A stretch of 64,000 nt of DNA, from positions 1 through 64,000 of the forward strand of contig NZ_FXZD01000008.1 in assembly GCF_900169145.1 (NCBI RefSeq), read 5' to 3'. Positions 26,134 through 34,318 of this stretch are shown here, in pieces; positions within the stretch are counted from its first letter, which is position 1, and every line of letters starts with the position of its first letter. A model generated the notes under the pieces. That model did not search any database. It was given only the letters and a program-made list of their open reading frames with translations, and had not been told where the DNA came from. Both the position numbers and the translations under genes were made by a program. Source of the stretch: Brevibacterium antiquum CNRZ 918. Its GTDB lineage: Bacteria > Actinomycetota > Actinomycetes > Actinomycetales > Brevibacteriaceae.

Positions 26134-26186
26134 TTGTGAGTCGCAACGGCAAGTGGCGGGGTTTTCGCGCCGGTAAATGGCGGTGC
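26134..26186 (+). repeat. Inner left transposon end with two repeats
   Basis: TTGTGAG, nine bases (TCGCAACGG), then CAAGTGGCGGGGTTTTCGC, followed by a second shorter repeat (GGTAAATGGCGGTGC). It is the inverse of the sequence at 30365-30388. Paired repeats at each terminus are typical of Tn552/Tn7-like ends. Confidence 0.75.
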
Positions 26187-26243
26187 GGCAATTGAGGCGG
26201 CTCGATGCAGAGTGGATCGCCCCGGGCCTGGCGGAGGGCTTGA

Positions 26244-27023
26244 TCAGCGGTAGACCAAGCCACCGTCGATCAGCGGGGTCTGACCGGTCATGTAGTCGGA
26301 GTCCGGACCGGCCAAGAACGACACGAACTTCGCGACGTCCTCCGGGGTCGACGGGCGCCCGAGCGCGATTCCCTCAGCGTACGTCTTGTAGGTCGCACCA
26401 ATCTCGGCACCGGTCAGCTCAGCGAACCGCCGGTCGATCTCCTCCCACATGCCGGTTCCTACGATGCCGGGGGAGTAGCCGTTGACCGTGATACCGGCGC
26501 TGGCCAGTTCCTTGGCCGCAGTCGAGGTGATCGCTCGCACTGCGTGCTTGGTCGCGGAGTAGAGTCCGAGCATCGGGTAGGTCTCGTGCGCGGCGATGGA
26601 GTTCGCGTTGATGATCTTGCCGCCGTGTCCGAGCTCCTTGAACTTGACCGCCGCCACCTGCGTGCCGATGAGCACGCCCTTGACGTTGATGTTGAAGATC
26701 GTGTCGAATTCCTTCTCGGTGATCTCTTCGATGCTGTTGACCTGAGCGATCCCGGCGTTGTTCACGATGATGTCGAACCCGCCGAGTTCCTCGACCGTGC
26801 GATTGACCGCTGCCTCGAAACCGGCTTTGTCCGTCACATCTCCGCCGATGCTGATCGCCCGGCGACCTTCGGCTTCCACCTTGGTCTGAGTATCGCCGAG
26901 GGTATCCCCCTTCAGGTCGAAGAGGGCGAGATCGGCGCCGTCCTGAGCGAGCCGAAGCGCGATGGCCTGACCGATTCCCTGCGCCGCTCCGGTGACGAAT
27001 GCGACCTTTCCTGCGATTGACAT
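26244..27023 (-). CDS. Diacetyl/acetoin reductase (2,3-butanediol dehydrogenase-type SDR)
   Basis: This 259-residue short-chain dehydrogenase shows the NAD(H) motif [18 protein letters not shown], the catalytic Ser and YSATKHA, and the C-terminal [11 protein letters not shown]. The [16 protein letters not shown] stretch is typical of the BudC/acetoin reductase group, which reduces diacetyl to acetoin and acetoin to 2,3-butanediol. ATG 27023 is chosen for its GGAAGG site; TTG 27029 is less likely. It is transcribed divergently from the resolvase gene inside the transposon, so it is cargo. A palindrome (GTTCA-TTCT-TGAAC, 27047-27060) upstream may be an operator. Confidence 0.85.
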   Translation of the reverse strand: MSIAGKVAFVTGAAQGIGQAIALRLAQDGADLALFDLKGDTLGDTQTKVEAEGRRAISIGGDVTDKAGFEAAVNRTVEELGGFDIIVNNAGIAQVNSIEEITEKEFDTIFNINVKGVLIGTQVAAVKFKELGHGGKIINANSIAAHETYPMLGLYSATKHAVRAITSTAAKELASAGITVNGYSPGIVGTGMWEEIDRRFAELTGAEIGATYKTYAEGIALGRPSTPEDVAKFVSFLAGPDSDYMTGQTPLIDGGLVYR

Positions 27024-27367
27024 GGTCAACCTTCCTTCCCCTGATTGTTCATTCTTGAACTATGTGTTCTGCTGCAGTCGGCATTATAGGAAGCCAAAAT
27101 CGCCTCATTGGCCGATGCTTTCAGTCTATAGGCCCTGCCCGCGGTTGACGAGCGAAATGAAGATTGCCGAGGCTAACGTTCAGTCGGCTTCACGGCATTC
27201 CGTGCAGACAGCTTTGGAAACTGGACGTCCCAGTTCCTTGGTTCTGGGACACCGAAGACGAACATCCGCATCGATCGCTCCCGGGCATGAATTTCCGTCC
27301 CACAAGTACGGCCCAGATTGGCATCCCATCCATCCCGTACAGAATCAGCTTTTGGTATGATCGACGT
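27024..27367. promoter_or_regulatory. Divergent control region with possible res site
   Basis: The 344 bases between the reductase and resolvase genes hold the palindrome GTTCATTCTTGAAC near the reductase and several short inverted repeats, including AACTGGACGTCCCAGTT (about 27220-27236). A TATGAT box at 27355-27360 lies only seven bases before the resolvase ATG, so that transcript is probably leaderless. A recombination (res) site is expected here from Tn552-type organisation but cannot be delimited. Confidence 0.4.
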
Positions 27368-27994
27368 ATGGAATTGGGGTACGCGCGGGTTTCGACGGTC
27401 AAGCAAGACCTGGACCGGCAGATCGATGCTCTGGGTCAGACCGGCATCGCGGCCGAACGGATCTATGTGGACAAGAAGTCTGGGTCCACGGTCGATCGCC
27501 CCGGCCTGCGCGCGGTCCTGGAGTATGCCCGCGATGGTGACGTGATCGTCGTCCACACCCTCGACCGGCTCGGGCGAACGGTGCGCGACACGCTGAACCT
27601 GATCCATGATCTTTCTGAGCGCAACATCGGGGTGCGGAACCTCGCCGACCCGATCAAAGTGGACTCCTCCAACCCGGACGATCCGATGGCCCAGCTGTCC
27701 GTGGTGCTGCTGGCGCTGTTCGGACAGATGGAACGGACCTACACCCTGGAGCGCGCCGCCCATGCCCGAGCGATGGCGACCGCGAAAGGCCGACGCGTCG
27801 GGCGGCCGTCTGTGGTGGATCCGGACAAGCTGGCCTACGCGGAGCACCTGCGGACGCTCGGGCACACGATGGCCGAGATCGTGGCCAAGACCGGGATCAC
27901 CCGTACCAGCCTATACCGCCATCTGCCACCGCGGCCTCCCGAATCGGTGACCGCCGGCCCGGAGCCTGCGGCCGACCCAGGCCCCGAGACCTGA
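27368..27994 (+). CDS. Transposon resolvase (serine recombinase)
   Basis: The protein is 208 residues. It has nucleophile Ser9 in YARVSTVKQ, the LDRLGRTVRDTL block, the LERAAHARAMA helix and a C-terminal helix-turn-helix (AEIVAKTGITRTSLYRHL). It resolves cointegrates formed by the neighbouring transposase. A TATGAT box sits immediately upstream and no ribosome site is seen, suggesting a leaderless mRNA. It is followed by the transposase gene after 19 bases. Confidence 0.9.
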   Translation: MELGYARVSTVKQDLDRQIDALGQTGIAAERIYVDKKSGSTVDRPGLRAVLEYARDGDVIVVHTLDRLGRTVRDTLNLIHDLSERNIGVRNLADPIKVDSSNPDDPMAQLSVVLLALFGQMERTYTLERAAHARAMATAKGRRVGRPSVVDPDKLAYAEHLRTLGHTMAEIVAKTGITRTSLYRHLPPRPPESVTAGPEPAADPGPET

Positions 27995-28013
27995 ACCTAC
28001 GCAGGTGATCGTC

Positions 28014-29456
28014 ATGGCGCAGATGAGCCCACAGGAGAGACTCACTCTGCTGCGCCAGCACCAGGACGGTGCCCCCTGGACACGGATCGCTGCGGAATCA
28101 GGCGTGCCAGTGCGAACACTGGCACGCTGGGCCGCGCAGTACCGTGCTGACCCAGCCTCCCGTGGCCTGCAACGCCTCCGCCGCGCCGATCACGGGACGA
28201 GGCGGATACCGCCAGAGCTGGTGGAGATGATCGAAGCTCTGGCGCTTCGCCGTCCTGAGCCCACGGCTGCATTCGTTCATCGCCGCGTCAGCGACATCGC
28301 TGAGAATCAGGGACTGACCGCGCCGAGCTACTCCAGCGTCCGGGCGATCATCGGTGCCATCGATCCGGGCCTGCGCACGCTCGCTCAGCACGGCGATGCC
28401 GCGTACCGGGACCAGTTCGAAGCCGTTCTCCGCCGTGCCGCAGCACGCCCGAACGAGCAATGGCAGGCCGACCACACGCTCCTCGACATCGCGATCCTCG
28501 ACACGACCGGCACCCCAGCGCGGCCGTGGTTGACGGTGCTGCTGGATGACCACTCCCGTGCCGTCGCCGGCTACACCCTCTTTTTGGGCGCCCCGTCGTC
28601 CGAGCAGACGGCGCTGGCCCTGCACCAAGCGGTCCACCACAAGACGAATCCTGCCTGGCCCGTCTGCGGCCTGCCCGATGTGCTCTACTCCGATCACGGC
28701 TCGGATTTCACTTCCGCCCGCCTCGAGCGGGTCTGCCTGGACACGCAGATCCAGCTCGTCCACTCCCGGATCGGTATTCCGCAGGGACGCGGGAAGATCG
28801 AGCGGTTCTACGGCTCCATCACCACCGAGCTCCTACCGCACCTGCCCGGACATATCCCGCATGGAACGAAGGGAGAACCCCTCACGACCCCGACGCTGAG
28901 TCTTGAGCAGCTCGACGCGATCCTGGAACGGTTCATCGTCACCGAGTATCACCAGCGTCCACACTCCGAAACTCACCAAGCGCCGGCCCACCGCTGGGCA
29001 GCCTCCGGCTTCATTCCCCGCGCCCCGGCGCGACCGGAGGACCTGGACTTGCTTCTGCTGACTGCGGCGACCACGCGGAAGGTCCAACGCGACGGAATCC
29101 AGTTCGCCTCCACTCGGTACGTGTCCCCAGTGCTGGCCGCCTATGTCGGCGAACATGTCACCGTCCGGTTCAACCCGCGCGATGTCGGCGAGATCCGTGT
29201 CTACTTCAACGACGAGTTTCTTTGCCGTGCGATCGCTCCCGAGCTCGCCGCCGATTCCATTTCACTGCGTGAGCTACAGGCTGCCCGGTCGAGGCGACGC
29301 CGTGACCTCAAGCGACAGTTGCGACACCGCCGCAGCCTGGCCGACGCGCTGCCGACCGACACCCGGTACGTCCCACCTGAACCTCCCGCGGTGGAACCGG
29401 TCAGCGTCGACGAAGTCCCGCCACGACACGGATTGCGTCTCTATGCCACCGAATAA
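28014..29456 (+). CDS. Tn552 p480/TniA-type DDE transposase
   Basis: A 480-residue transposase with an N-terminal helix-turn-helix (SPQERLTLLRQHQDGAPW), an integrase core with the DDE triad (QADHTLLDI, YSDHGSDF, GRGKIERFYG) and a Mu-type C-terminal beta domain (STRYVSPVLAAYVGEHVTV). ATG 28014 has GCAGGTG just upstream; the GTG at 28005 is an alternative. It overlaps the ATPase gene by 14 bases. It joins transposon ends to target DNA with help from that ATPase. Confidence 0.9.
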   Translation: MAQMSPQERLTLLRQHQDGAPWTRIAAESGVPVRTLARWAAQYRADPASRGLQRLRRADHGTRRIPPELVEMIEALALRRPEPTAAFVHRRVSDIAENQGLTAPSYSSVRAIIGAIDPGLRTLAQHGDAAYRDQFEAVLRRAAARPNEQWQADHTLLDIAILDTTGTPARPWLTVLLDDHSRAVAGYTLFLGAPSSEQTALALHQAVHHKTNPAWPVCGLPDVLYSDHGSDFTSARLERVCLDTQIQLVHSRIGIPQGRGKIERFYGSITTELLPHLPGHIPHGTKGEPLTTPTLSLEQLDAILERFIVTEYHQRPHSETHQAPAHRWAASGFIPRAPARPEDLDLLLLTAATTRKVQRDGIQFASTRYVSPVLAAYVGEHVTVRFNPRDVGEIRVYFNDEFLCRAIAPELAADSISLRELQAARSRRRRDLKRQLRHRRSLADALPTDTRYVPPEPPAVEPVSVDEVPPRHGLRLYATE

Positions 29457-30348
29457 GTCCAAACACAGCCTTCTCAAGGAAGGCGACGACGGTCGCCGAT
29501 TCCTTCTCGACGATTTCGGGGAGGTCAACGCCAGCGCCCCGCCACGACCCGACTTGCCGCCCTTCCAGATCACTCATGAGCACCGTCGCTTCGCCGAGTT
29601 CGCCGACGCGGTGCGCACCCACCGCTATATCGGCCTGTGCTGGGGACCACCGGGGGTCGGCAAGACCCTCTCCGCCCGGCACTACGCCGGTGCCGATGAC
29701 TGGGAACAATGGGATTCCATCTTCACCGAGGACCTCGGCCCCGTACCGGAACGGGTGCTCGATGCTCGCACCGCGTTCTTCACCCCCACCGTCGCCGCGA
29801 CCCCGCGCCAGATCGATCAAGGGCTACCGCGTGCTTGCCAACGAATCTCCTTTGCCGTGGACTTCGCCGAACACGGCGTTGTCGACCCCTACGTCCACAC
29901 CCAGTCCCGCTCGAGCGGGCGCACCGAGCTGCTCATCATCGATGAAGCCGACCGCCTCAAGACCACCGGCCTTGAGCAGGTCCGTGACTACTTCGACCAT
30001 CACCACATGGGCGTCATCCTCATCGGCATGCCTGGGATCGAGAAACGCCTCGCTCGCTACCCGCAGCTCTACAGTCGCATCGGCTTCGCCCACGAGTACC
30101 GCCACCTGTCCCCGGACGAACTCACTGCAGTCCTGGCCAGACGGCTCCCCGCGGCAGGCGACGCAGCGGACGGCGGTGTGGCTCACGCGACCGCCATCGC
30201 GACCATCGTTCGGATCACTGCCGGCAACTTCCGTCTCGTCGACCGATTACTCACCCAGATCGAACGCGTGCAAACAGTGAACGATCTCGATGTGCTGACA
30301 CCCGAGGTTGTTGAAGCCGCGCGTCAGGCCCTTCTCATCGGCCATTAA
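29443..30348 (+). CDS. TniB/p271-type AAA ATPase transposition protein
   Basis: This 301-residue ATPase has the Walker A motif GPPGVGKT, Walker B LLIIDEADR and a sensor block (ILIGMPGIEKRLARYPQLYSR, positions about 195-215). Such proteins bind target DNA and stimulate the TniA-type transposase. ATG 29443 lies inside the end of the transposase gene. The stop at 30348 falls within the right transposon end. Confidence 0.9.
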   Translation: MPPNKSKHSLLKEGDDGRRFLLDDFGEVNASAPPRPDLPPFQITHEHRRFAEFADAVRTHRYIGLCWGPPGVGKTLSARHYAGADDWEQWDSIFTEDLGPVPERVLDARTAFFTPTVAATPRQIDQGLPRACQRISFAVDFAEHGVVDPYVHTQSRSSGRTELLIIDEADRLKTTGLEQVRDYFDHHHMGVILIGMPGIEKRLARYPQLYSRIGFAHEYRHLSPDELTAVLARRLPAAGDAADGGVAHATAIATIVRITAGNFRLVDRLLTQIERVQTVNDLDVLTPEVVEAARQALLIGH

Positions 30349-30388
30349 GCGCTGCAAAAACCACGCCACTTACCTCTGCGACTCACAG
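30336..30388 (-). repeat. Inner right transposon end
   Basis: Reading rightward, a weak repeat (CATCGGCCATTAAGCGCTGC) is followed by AAAAACCAC-GCCACTTA, nine bases (CCTCTGCGA) and CTCACAG. It is the inverse of 26134-26186 with the same nine-base spacing. Confidence 0.75.
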
Positions 30389-30418
30389 CTGAAGTCACGC
30401 CGAGGTGGATCTGACGTC

Positions 30419-30991
30419 TCATAAAACTAAAGGTTTAAGAGGCGACATAAGTCCGCGACTTGCGGCCATCGTCCGCGCAATGATCAGCGTTGGATCGACG
30501 ATTTCACCTTTTGTGATCATCGAATCCAGCTCCTCTACACGTAGCCAAACAGCGCTAACCTGCTCCGCCGGATCGTCTCGAGCTGCGGTCCCCTTTATCG
30601 TTGCCTCTGACGAAAAGAAGAGGTGCACGGGCCAGCTTGCCCGGCCAGGGTTCAAGAAGAAGGTATGGAGGGACATCAAGCTTGTCGGCACAATCCCCGC
30701 TTCTTCCTCAAGTTCGCGACGGGCCGTGTCTATCGGCTCCTCGCCATCTTCGGCTCCACCGGCAGGTAGATCGAAGATCCAGCGATCTATCGGGTAACGA
30801 TACTGCCGAGTGACCAATACGTGATCGCCGTTAACGACAAGAACCGCGGCCGCGAATGGAACACTCTCGTCGACCTCGTAGTGAGTTTGCGAACCGTCGG
30901 GGAGAGTAACGGTGTGCTCGAAAAGCACTACACGCCCTTGGTGAATCTGGCGGCGATCAACAGTCTCCCACTTAGTCTCCTCCTGCGACAT
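30419..30991 (-). CDS. Nudix hydrolase, ADP-ribose pyrophosphatase-like
   Basis: The 190-residue protein has a complete Nudix box: the spacing G-x5-E-x7-REL-x-EE-x-G is met in GGAEDGEEPIDTARRELEEE followed by AG. The preceding VLVTRQYRYPIDRWIFDLPAG block is typical of NudF-type ADP-sugar pyrophosphatases. ATG 30991 has GGGAG upstream. It overlaps the end of the DUF402 gene by 20 bases and lies between the inner and outer right transposon ends. Confidence 0.85.
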   Translation of the reverse strand: MSQEETKWETVDRRQIHQGRVVLFEHTVTLPDGSQTHYEVDESVPFAAAVLVVNGDHVLVTRQYRYPIDRWIFDLPAGGAEDGEEPIDTARRELEEEAGIVPTSLMSLHTFFLNPGRASWPVHLFFSSEATIKGTAARDDPAEQVSAVWLRVEELDSMITKGEIVDPTLIIARTMAASRGLMSPLKPLVL

Positions 30992-31661
30992 CTTCAAACT
31001 CCCAGTTGGCATCGGCAGGCAAAGTTGGCACGGTCCAATCGGGGTCCGGCTGAAAGCCCTCGTATCCGGCGTTGAACGGGAATTCCCAGTGCTCGACATC
31101 TTTCACGGCTTGCTGTGCCACTTGTCTGATCTGCTCCACCTTGGCTGTCGAGAACACCCCGGCGCGGTGGGCGAGCTCAAGTTCATCTTCGTCTTTGAAA
31201 GCGTAGATGCGATCAGGGCTGACGAGAACGTCGAGCACGAGGTCTGAGGTTTCGATGCCGGAATCCGACCGTGTGAATTCTTCTTCGATGTTCACGTAAT
31301 AGGAGTTACGGATTCCCGCCTTTGTCTCGAAGAACCAGACAGAGTACATGGTGTTTGGCTGGAAGACTGCAAGTATCCCGGAGCCTACCCAGTTTCTGAC
31401 TGCTTGGGCTCGTGGGGCGGTGAAGCGATCTGTCCCGCTGAGGGAGCGCAGGTCCTGCCCATCAGCACTGACTTGATAGAGCATTCGTGTCCCCGCGGCC
31501 ATCCACACGGCAAGGTGCTGATCATCATCAGCGATTACAGTTACTGGCCGTTGATCCACGAGTCCGGGAAAGTCTGGGTCGCGGTAAGTCCAGAAAATTC
31601 TGTCGCCTCGTTGCCAACGCTGATGCTGCTGATCACTCATGCTCGCAACATACCAGGACAT
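30972..31661 (-). CDS. DUF402-domain protein
   Basis: A 229-residue protein whose central part (YYVNIEEEFTRSDSGIETSD, then LVLDVLVSPDRIYAFKDEDEL) is the DUF402 core found in nucleoside-phosphate phosphatases and the FomD family, with metal-binding acidic residues. ATG 31661 has AGGGG six bases upstream; ATG 31640 is an alternative. It is coupled to the Nudix gene by overlap, suggesting a shared nucleotide clean-up role (inference). Both lie between the right transposon ends. Confidence 0.75.
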   Translation of the reverse strand: MSWYVASMSDQQHQRWQRGDRIFWTYRDPDFPGLVDQRPVTVIADDDQHLAVWMAAGTRMLYQVSADGQDLRSLSGTDRFTAPRAQAVRNWVGSGILAVFQPNTMYSVWFFETKAGIRNSYYVNIEEEFTRSDSGIETSDLVLDVLVSPDRIYAFKDEDELELAHRAGVFSTAKVEQIRQVAQQAVKDVEHWEFPFNAGYEGFQPDPDWTVPTLPADANWEFEDVAGGD

Positions 31662-31682
31662 GCCGAGCCCCTAAATCATCTG

Positions 31683-31734
31683 CATCGCCACTGTGCAATG
31701 GAAAAGCACCGCCACTTATCGCTGAACCTCACAG
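31683..31734 (-). repeat. Outer right transposon-type end
   Basis: A weak repeat (CATCGCCACTGTGC) is followed by AAAAGCACC-GCCACTTA, nine bases (TCGCTGAAC) and CTCACAG. GCCACTTA, CTCACAG and their nine-base spacing are identical to the inner right end at 30365-30388. It overlaps the last codons of the small membrane protein gene. Confidence 0.65.
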
Positions 31735-31967
31735 TCCTCGCCCTCGCCGTTGCTTCCGCGAGTGGTGTCGGTGGTCCGTGGCTCGGCCGGACCGTCGCCA
31801 CGCAGGATCCAATAGATCCCCATCCCCATGGCGAAGCCGAAGATGGCGAACGGGATCACCAACCCAGGCTCTGTGGTCAGTCCCGCGATAACACCGACGA
31901 CGGCGCCGATGGCGGCGTATATCCACAATCGCGGGAGACGACGACCTTCTTTAGGCAATGGGCTCAT
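31716..31967 (-). CDS. Small two-TM membrane protein, tail formed by transposon end
   Basis: An 83-residue product with two hydrophobic segments (LWIYAAIGAVVGVIAGL and VIPFAIFGFAMGMGIYWIL). Its last six codons and stop lie inside the outer right transposon end, so the natural C-terminus may have been replaced. No clear ribosome site precedes the ATG. No family recognised. Confidence 0.5.
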   Translation of the reverse strand: MSPLPKEGRRLPRLWIYAAIGAVVGVIAGLTTEPGLVIPFAIFGFAMGMGIYWILRGDGPAEPRTTDTTRGSNGEGEDCEVQR

Positions 31968-32055
31968 ACAACGAAACTAGTTCGATGCCAGCTCCCGTAG
32001 GTCGCCGACACATGAAGCTCAGGTGAAATGCGACCGTCGCGTGCCATCGGCAGTC

Positions 32056-32433
32056 TCAACCCAGCATGAACCCGGGAATCACCAGCGCACCCGCAGCAGC
32101 CGCCGTCATCACGCTCGATACTCCGAGGCTGGTCACCTCTGACCGTTTGGCCGCTGCACCATCGGCGGCCCAGGGAAGTTGCGACCAAGCCCTCGCTGCC
32201 AGATACACGCCGAAGACGTACCCGCCGAGGCAGAGTATCCAGACGTAGATGAACCAAGATGTCCAACCACCGTAGTCTGCAATCAATCGGACAAGCAGAA
32301 GCATGGCGAGAGCAACGAGGACATTGCTCAGCAGCACGGTCCGGGTGAGAGCTCGAGAAGCCTTGATCGCAGAGAAGGCACCCCAGCCGATGACGATCGC
32401 ACATGCGATCTGAGAGAAGAGTTCTGGATTCAT
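32056..32433 (-). CDS. Four-TM membrane protein of unknown function
   Basis: A 125-residue protein with four predicted TM helices and small loops. The ATG overlaps the serine hydrolase stop (ATGA) and is preceded by AGGAG, so it is the third gene of the regulator-hydrolase operon. No family recognised. It might protect against or anchor the hydrolase activity, but this is only positional inference. Confidence 0.7.
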   Translation of the reverse strand: MNPELFSQIACAIVIGWGAFSAIKASRALTRTVLLSNVLVALAMLLLVRLIADYGGWTSWFIYVWILCLGGYVFGVYLAARAWSQLPWAADGAAAKRSEVTSLGVSSVMTAAAAGALVIPGFMLG

Positions 32434-33599
32434 GAGTGCGCTCCTGCCTGATCGCCGTGTACCTGCGCAGAGTGCCGGGTTGCCACCGAGGCTTCACGTG
32501 TTGAGATCACGTCGGCGGCATCGTCAACGGAGATTGCCGACTCGGCGAGGACGATGATCCCCTGCGACGTCTTCGGATCGAAACCGAGGAACGAGCGGTA
32601 CCCGCCCGTGCCGCCGTTGTGCCAGGTGAGATTGGGACTGCGATCCTTCGTGGTGAGCCACGCCCAGCCGATTCGATCCGATTCGTCGTAAGCCTCACGC
32701 GGCTGGACTGCACTCGCACCTGGGGCGGACCCGTCCATCGTCGCGCGCAGCCAGATGCTCATGTCGTGGGCAGTTGATCTGATGGCACCCGAGGGCGCAG
32801 TCCCGCCCAGCGTCCATGGCGCTGCAGGCAATCCGGACGCCGTGTAGCCATGCGAGAGTCCCTCCGCCGATCCGGGCACGTAGGTGTCCGTCATTCCCAA
32901 GGGCTCCGTAATCCGGTCCCTGACGAGATCGCCGTAGCTGGAGTCCGTGACCGTCGCGAGTGCTTGTCCGAGGATCCCGAATGCGAAGTTCGAGTACTCC
33001 GGCTCCTGCTCACCCACGTCGACGTCCTTGAGCGAGTCGACGAGGTCCGTCGCAGTCCCGCGATAAGGGTCGGTATGGATATAGCCCGATAGGAATGTCG
33101 CCAGGCCATCACCGAAACTCCGCGCCGGCTCCTGAGCGGGCAGTCCTGAACGCTGCGTGGCGATCGATGCCAGAGTCACCTCGGCGACCTCACCGTCGAG
33201 TTCGGGCCAGACCTCGCCGAGGTTGGTCTCCTCGTCGATCTCCCCGCGTTCGATCGCATCAGCGTAGAGCGCTGCAGTGATGGTCTTCGTGATCGATCCG
33301 ATTTCGAACCCCGAAGTCTCGTCAGCACCGACCCCTCCCCAGGTGACGTCATCGCCGTCGATCTTCGCCGCTGCCACATGGTGCCAGTGTCCGCTGTCGA
33401 GGGCGTTCTCGACCTGGCTGACCAGAGCGGCGTCGCCGGTGGTCTCGCCCTGGAACCCACGTGGAAACGGAGTGATGAGCAGAAGCAGGACCCCCGCGAT
33501 CGCAGCGGCGAGCACCGCGATCCATGTCCGCTGAGCCCGCGGCTCTTCTGAGGTCGAGCGTGGATGTGGATTGTTGGAGTTCGCGGAGGCGGTGTTCAT
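32430..33599 (-). CDS. Serine hydrolase of the class C beta-lactamase/PBP4* family
   Basis: A 389-residue protein with an N-terminal TM anchor (WIAVLAAAIAGVLLLLI) and an extracellular beta-lactamase fold. It shows SITK (nucleophile Ser), YSN (PEYSNFAFG) and HNG (WHNGGTGGYRS). Members are carboxypeptidases, esterases or peptidases; true cephalosporinase activity is not implied. ATG 33599 has AGGAG upstream. It follows the ArsR-type regulator gene by 37 bases and is coupled to the downstream membrane protein. Confidence 0.85.
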   Translation of the reverse strand: MNTASANSNNPHPRSTSEEPRAQRTWIAVLAAAIAGVLLLLITPFPRGFQGETTGDAALVSQVENALDSGHWHHVAAAKIDGDDVTWGGVGADETSGFEIGSITKTITAALYADAIERGEIDEETNLGEVWPELDGEVAEVTLASIATQRSGLPAQEPARSFGDGLATFLSGYIHTDPYRGTATDLVDSLKDVDVGEQEPEYSNFAFGILGQALATVTDSSYGDLVRDRITEPLGMTDTYVPGSAEGLSHGYTASGLPAAPWTLGGTAPSGAIRSTAHDMSIWLRATMDGSAPGASAVQPREAYDESDRIGWAWLTTKDRSPNLTWHNGGTGGYRSFLGFDPKTSQGIIVLAESAISVDDAADVISTREASVATRHSAQVHGDQAGAHS

Positions 33600-33636
33600 G
33601 GGGGCTCCTGAGTGAGTGTCAGTGCGTGTCTGCGTG

Positions 33637-34215
33637 TCAGTGAGTGCCGATGAGGATGAGGGTGAGGAGGGGAATGATCTTCTGACCGGGTACGCGCCAG
33701 TGGCCTCGGCGCGAGTTCTCGAGCCAGCCTGCCCCGGCCAGGGCATGGATGTGGTGGTAGATCTGGCCGGTCGTGCCGAATCGTTCGTCCTCGCCGAGCT
33801 GGGCGACGGTAGTCGTCCCCTCATAGATGGCCTGCAGGAGTTCGAGGCGGACCGGGTGGCCCAGTGCTGCCAGGGCGGGGGCAGCCTCGGCGAAATTGAG
33901 GTCATTGATCGCTGCCGACGGCAGCCCCATCTGCCAGGACACCGGAGATTCCCCACCCGGGGGAGTGGTATGTCCGGTGTAGACGACTCCACCCTCGTCT
34001 CCCGCTCGATCGATGAGGCCGTTCAGCGCCCAGAAGGTGTCGTCATCAGCGGTCGGGTTCGTGCTCTTCGTGCCATTCGGCGCCCGATCGGACTCAGCCT
34101 CGGCAGCCGGTGCAGTCGTGGGAACGGCATTCTCCAGCTCGGCGATCTTGCGCTCGAGCTCGGCCACGCGCTCCTCGACCGTGCGTGCGGATTGACCCTT
34201 CGACGACGAACTCAT
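33637..34215 (-). CDS. ArsR-type winged-helix regulator with coiled-coil leader
   Basis: The 192-residue protein starts with a charged coiled coil (VEERVAELERKIAELENAV). A central region follows, then an ArsR/HTH_20 domain (ALAALGHPVRLELLQAIYE, then GQIYHHIHALAGAGWL). No clear metal-site cysteines are present, so it probably senses another ligand. ATG 34215 is preferred; GTG 34230 would overlap the operator. A 14-bp perfect palindrome lies 19 bases upstream, which suggests autoregulation. Confidence 0.8.
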   Translation of the reverse strand: MSSSSKGQSARTVEERVAELERKIAELENAVPTTAPAAEAESDRAPNGTKSTNPTADDDTFWALNGLIDRAGDEGGVVYTGHTTPPGGESPVSWQMGLPSAAINDLNFAEAAPALAALGHPVRLELLQAIYEGTTTVAQLGEDERFGTTGQIYHHIHALAGAGWLENSRRGHWRVPGQKIIPLLTLILIGTH

Positions 34216-34234
34216 AAGCCCAGAATACACAAAG

Positions 34235-34248
34235 TACGTAATTACGTA
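34235..34248. promoter_or_regulatory. Operator palindrome for the ArsR-type regulator
   Basis: TACGTAATTACGTA is a perfect 14-bp palindrome in an AT-rich patch of otherwise GC-rich DNA, immediately upstream of the regulator gene. It also lies 71 bases before the divergent HdeD-like gene, so one site could control both directions. Confidence 0.7.
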
Positions 34249-34318
34249 AATACATGAGGAGGTTGTGTCCAGGCCAACACCAGACAGACTCAGGTGAGAG
34301 ACCTAAACTGGTGTCGTG

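Larger units (their letters stand above)
26134..30388 (+). mobile_element. Tn552-type transposon with diacetyl reductase passenger
   Basis: Inverted ends bound a resolvase, a 480-residue DDE transposase and an AAA ATPase, all rightward, plus a leftward short-chain dehydrogenase gene. This is the Tn552 arrangement (p480, p271 and resolvase, no TniQ). The right end overlaps or abuts the ATPase gene. No target duplication is evident next to these ends. Confidence 0.75.
25091..31734. mobile_element. Possible larger transposon defined by the outer pair of ends
   Basis: The outer ends at 25091 and 31734 share sequence and spacing with the inner pair and have the correct inverted orientation. They enclose the inner transposon plus three cargo genes (phosphotransferase-like, Nudix and DUF402). 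Either the whole 6.6 kb moves as one unit, or two related elements are nested. No five-base target duplication was found for any pairing of ends. Confidence 0.5.

Noticed and set aside
25087..31738. Target-site duplications flanking either transposon end pair
   Set aside because: The five bases outside each end were compared in all pairings and none match.
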